Source: Sphagnum compactum (lineage: Eukaryota > Bryophyta > Sphagnopsida > Sphagnales). From it: a stretch of DNA of 64,000 bases. This document shows, piece by piece, positions 61,156-64,000 of this stretch. Made by a program: the position numbers and the translations under genes. The stretch lies in NCBI GenBank assembly GCA_965153455.1, contig OZ234501.1, positions 13,826,001 through 13,890,000 on the forward strand, read 5' to 3'. The notes beneath the pieces were generated by a model. It had not been told where the DNA came from and ran no database searches. It was given only the letters and a program-made list of their open reading frames with translations. Numbering within the stretch: the first letter of the stretch is position 1; every line of letters begins with the position of its first letter.

Positions 61156-63411
61156 CACTACTAGGAAATGCGTTCTAGTTCACTATGGGTTTCACTAGAT
61201 TTTTGAGTGAATTTGGACAATTTCACTAGGTGAAATTGTTTAACCCCATAGTGAACGGGGACCAGTTGTTACGGACAATGACTTGTTTCACTAATAACTA
61301 GTGAAATAAAGTTATTCTCAAGTGAAATACAAATTTACCAAACCATTCACTTGCTAGTTAATTAACTAACCAGTATGGAAATTCATTAAATTTTAATTAT
61401 TTAATATATAATACTATTGATAATTTCATGATTTTTAAAGCCTATTAGTTATTGACACGTGTCACTACTTATGCTAGGTTAAAAACCTAGCCTAGGTAGG
61501 TAGGTAGGTCACGTAATCAACATAGGCACCTAACCTAGGAATTCGATAGGAGAATATTCGGTCAACATACCATGTTGACCACACACAACACCACCCATGA
61601 GGTTTGATCCCTTGACCTTTGGAATGGGGGCAAACACCTTTACCATCAAACCACCCCACTTGTTGTGATAATATGTTACATTACATTTTGTTTATCAAAT
61701 ACTTCATTTTGAACATTACAAAAATATAAACTTTGAAAATTGCCAATCCTAAGCAATTATAATATATGACTATTGGTTGTTTTTTTATTAGTGTTATTGG
61801 TGGTTATTAATGGCTATTGGTACCTATTTTATTTGTGGCTATTAATGTTTTTTAGTGGTTATTCTATTAATAGTTATTGGTGGTTATTCTATTAATGGCC
61901 GTTAGTAGTTATTCTATTGGTGGCTATTCTATTAATGGCTAGTCGTGATTAATGTATTAATGGCTATTGGTGGTTATTCTATTAATGGCTATTGGTGGCT
62001 ATTTTATTAATGGCTATTCGTGATTAATTTATTGATGGATATTAGTGGCTATTCTATTAATGGTTATTGGTGGCTAATATATTAATGACTATTTATGATT
62101 AATCTATTAATGGCTATTGGTGGCTAATATATTAATGGTTATTTATGATTAATCTATTAATGGCTATTGGTGGCTAATATATTAATGGCTATTGGTGGCT
62201 ATTCTATTAATGGCTACTGGTGGTTATTCTATTAATGACTATTGGTGGCTATTCTATTAATAGTTATTTGTGATTAATGTATTAATGTATATTGTGATTA
62301 ATGTATCAATGGTTATTGTGGTTTTATTAATGGCTATTCGTGATTAATCTATTAATGGATATTGGTGGCTATTCTATTAATGGATATTGGTGGCTATTCT
62401 ATTAATGGATATTGGTGGCTATTCTATTAATGGCTATTGGTTGCTAATCTATTAATGGTTATTAGTGATAAATCTATTAATGGCTATTTGTGATTAATCT
62501 ATTAATGGCTATTGGTGGCTATTCTATTAATAGTTATTCGTGATTAATCTATTAATGGCTATTGGTGGATATTTTATTAATGGCTATTGGTGACTATTCT
62601 ATTAATGGCTATTAGTGGCTATATTATTAATGGCTATTGGTGGTTATTTTATTGGTGGTTACTGACGGCTATTTTATTATGGTTATTAATGGTTATTGTA
62701 TTATAAGTTATTGTTGGTTATTATATGTTATATTACAACTATTGGTGATTATTGTATTATAAATTATTGTTTGATATTCTACGTTATAATATCATAGGCT
62801 AGTGGTAGTTATTATATTGTAGGGTATTTAAAATTATTTTTCATAGGTTATTATTTTTTATTTTAAGTTATTTTTACCTTAAGCCATTATATTCTGTTTT
62901 AGATTATTTTAAAAGTTATTATGCTTAGGATAAAATCATTTATAATAACATTAAGTAAAATGACCTTGAATAATTTAAAATAAATAACGTAAGGTATAGC
63001 CTAAAGTTAGTTGAATAATTTAATTTTAAACAATTTAAAAGCTTATAATAAACAAGTTAAGATACTTTAAGATAAAATAACATATAATAATTTAGGGTAC
63101 AATAATTTATAATAACTTATAATAACATAAAATATAAGTTAGAATAACTAAAGTAGCTTAAAATAATATAGGGTATATCATAAAATAACATAGATAAAAT
63201 ATTTTTAAAAACATAGAAATAAACCTATTTGCTATAGTGAATTGTAATAGTGAATTATATTAACTAGAAATGAAACATGATGTCTACATAGTGATATTAT
63301 AATGAAATAACTTTCACTAGGTGAAATCAGTAAAATGCAATGAAGTTATTTCACTTTTAAGGTCCCATAATGATTTAAGCTAATAAACTACACCCCACTT
63401 TGGTAGTAGTG
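61156..63411. mobile_element. Non-autonomous CACTA (En/Spm-type) transposon
   Basis: The left end is CACTACTAGGAAATGCG and the right end, read on the minus strand, is CACTACTACCAAAGTGG. The element is bordered by the 3-bp direct repeat TAG (61153-61155 and 63412-63414), the target duplication size of CACTA elements. The palindrome TTTCACTAGGTGAAA occurs near both ends (61221-61235 and 63312-63326), as expected for subterminal transposase-binding repeats. There is no transposase ORF. Most of the 2256-bp interior is a minisatellite plus AT-rich DNA, so mobility would need a transposase supplied elsewhere. Confidence 0.8.
61769..62690. repeat. 25-bp minisatellite inside the CACTA element
   Basis: About 35 head-to-tail, partly degenerate units of ATTAATGGCTATTGGTGGCT + ATTCT run through this stretch. 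Variants include a TATTCGTGATTAATCT form alternating with the standard unit. The unit is not a multiple of three and the array is not coding. G and T dominate over C on the plus strand. Confidence 0.9.
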
Positions 63412-63729
63412 TAGTGAATAAGTAGTCATTGTTTTCACTATGGAATTATGCACAAATATTTAGAAAAAAAATTTACTTGTTATTTGTGCATGATGATAAG
63501 AAGTCAAATAGTGGTCAAATTGGACAAGTAGTTGCAATGGGTGGTAGTAAAAAAACCCAAGATTTCTTCTTGTGGTTGAAGAACATCGAACAATGTCAAA
63601 GAAACATTAACAAATACTAAAGAACATCACTTGAAAACACTAAAGGATGTCCAAAAAAAATTGAATGATAAAAAAAATTATTGAGTAAATGTTAAATAAT
63701 TTTGAAAAAATGTTAAAAGAACAACGACT

Positions 63730-64000
63730 ATGGCAAACAAGAAGCCTGTCGTTTGGTTGCTTGGGCCCAAAACAAACTTGCGGTATGATTCATCTGATTC
63801 CGCTATGAACTCATCACAAACATATTTTGTTGATGTGAACGTAGACGACAACGAGTTGACACGCCTCCATGGAGAAGTTTCCAAAGTCTTCGAAGCGACT
63901 AAGAAGGCACGCTTGTTACATGAAAAAGATCAAGCCACTCTTTTAGGGTTGAAAGCAGATCTCGATCGGAGGATTACAGAAAACAGTCCCATTTGTGACA
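63730..64000 (+). CDS. 5' end of an unidentified gene, cut by the window edge
   Basis: An open frame starts with ATG at 63730 and stays open for 90 codons to the window end; an in-frame TGA lies just upstream near 63702. It begins MANKKPVVWLLGPKTNLRYD and continues through NELTRLHGEVSKVFEATKKA and LLHEKDQATLLGLKADLDRR. The second half is charged with regular Leu/Val spacing, consistent with a coiled coil. GC content and use of GCG, CGC and CGG codons stand out from the AT-rich surroundings, which supports a real coding exon. I do not recognise the family. It lies about 320 bp beyond the CACTA element. Confidence 0.6.
   Translation, partial: MANKKPVVWLLGPKTNLRYDSSDSAMNSSQTYFVDVNVDDNELTRLHGEVSKVFEATKKARLLHEKDQATLLGLKADLDRRITENSPICD

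Noticed and set aside
61480-61670. CCTAGG/TAGG palindromic stretch followed by a tRNA-tail-like ATCCCTTGACC motif
   Set aside because: No cloverleaf or A-box and B-box pair can be built; it lies inside the CACTA element and is likely incidental.
1-64000. tRNA, rRNA, snRNA genes and CRISPR arrays
   Set aside because: No plausible T-loop (GGTTCRANNCC) with matching stems, no rRNA-like sequence and no spaced repeats of CRISPR type were seen on either strand.

Overview
This is nuclear DNA from a land plant: a strongly AT-rich, gene-poor stretch with four recognisable genes, the 5' end of a fifth, decayed gene copies and non-autonomous transposons. The plant assignment rests on plant-type families (B3 factor, BELL-type TALE homeodomain), spliced genes with GT-AG introns, and TTTAGGG-type telomeric motifs. 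A Tctex1-family dynein light chain gene points to a plant with swimming sperm, because flowering plants have lost dyneins. The short introns, mostly 117-600 bp, fit a bryophyte or lycophyte better than a cycad or Ginkgo. Naming a moss would be a guess.

Layout. 1-7030: AT-rich DNA with a tandem duplication (3298-3640), a large inverted repeat (3671-4055) and a GC-richer patch to about 5110. 7036-9579: decayed alpha-amylase gene. 15032-18330: B3-domain transcription factor gene on the minus strand, with two in-frame TAG codons that either lie in unrecognised introns or disable it, and tandem arrays upstream (18382-19075). 20202-21414: Helitron-like element. 22865-23275: unidentified ORF relic. 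28061-28179: short inverted repeat. 32125-37787: BELL-like homeodomain gene on the plus strand with an unusual recognition helix. 42999-44290: Tctex1 dynein light chain gene, three short exons. 44500-45420: gene-like patches of unknown identity on the minus strand. 45933-49099: mitochondrial HSP70 gene on the minus strand, seven exons, apparently intact. 51759-51942: cyclin-T-like relic exon. 58200: one end of a CACTA transposon. 61156-63411: complete non-autonomous CACTA element with a 3-bp target duplication and a large internal minisatellite. 63730-64000: 5' end of an unidentified gene leaving the window.

The genes do not form a pathway. The two transcription factor genes share a long, Gln/Ala/Ser/Pro-rich, CAG-rich style with the DNA-binding domain at the C-terminal end. 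The HSP70 gene is a housekeeping mitochondrial chaperone and the dynein light chain is probably used in sperm flagella. Family assignments come from reading motifs by eye; no database search was run.
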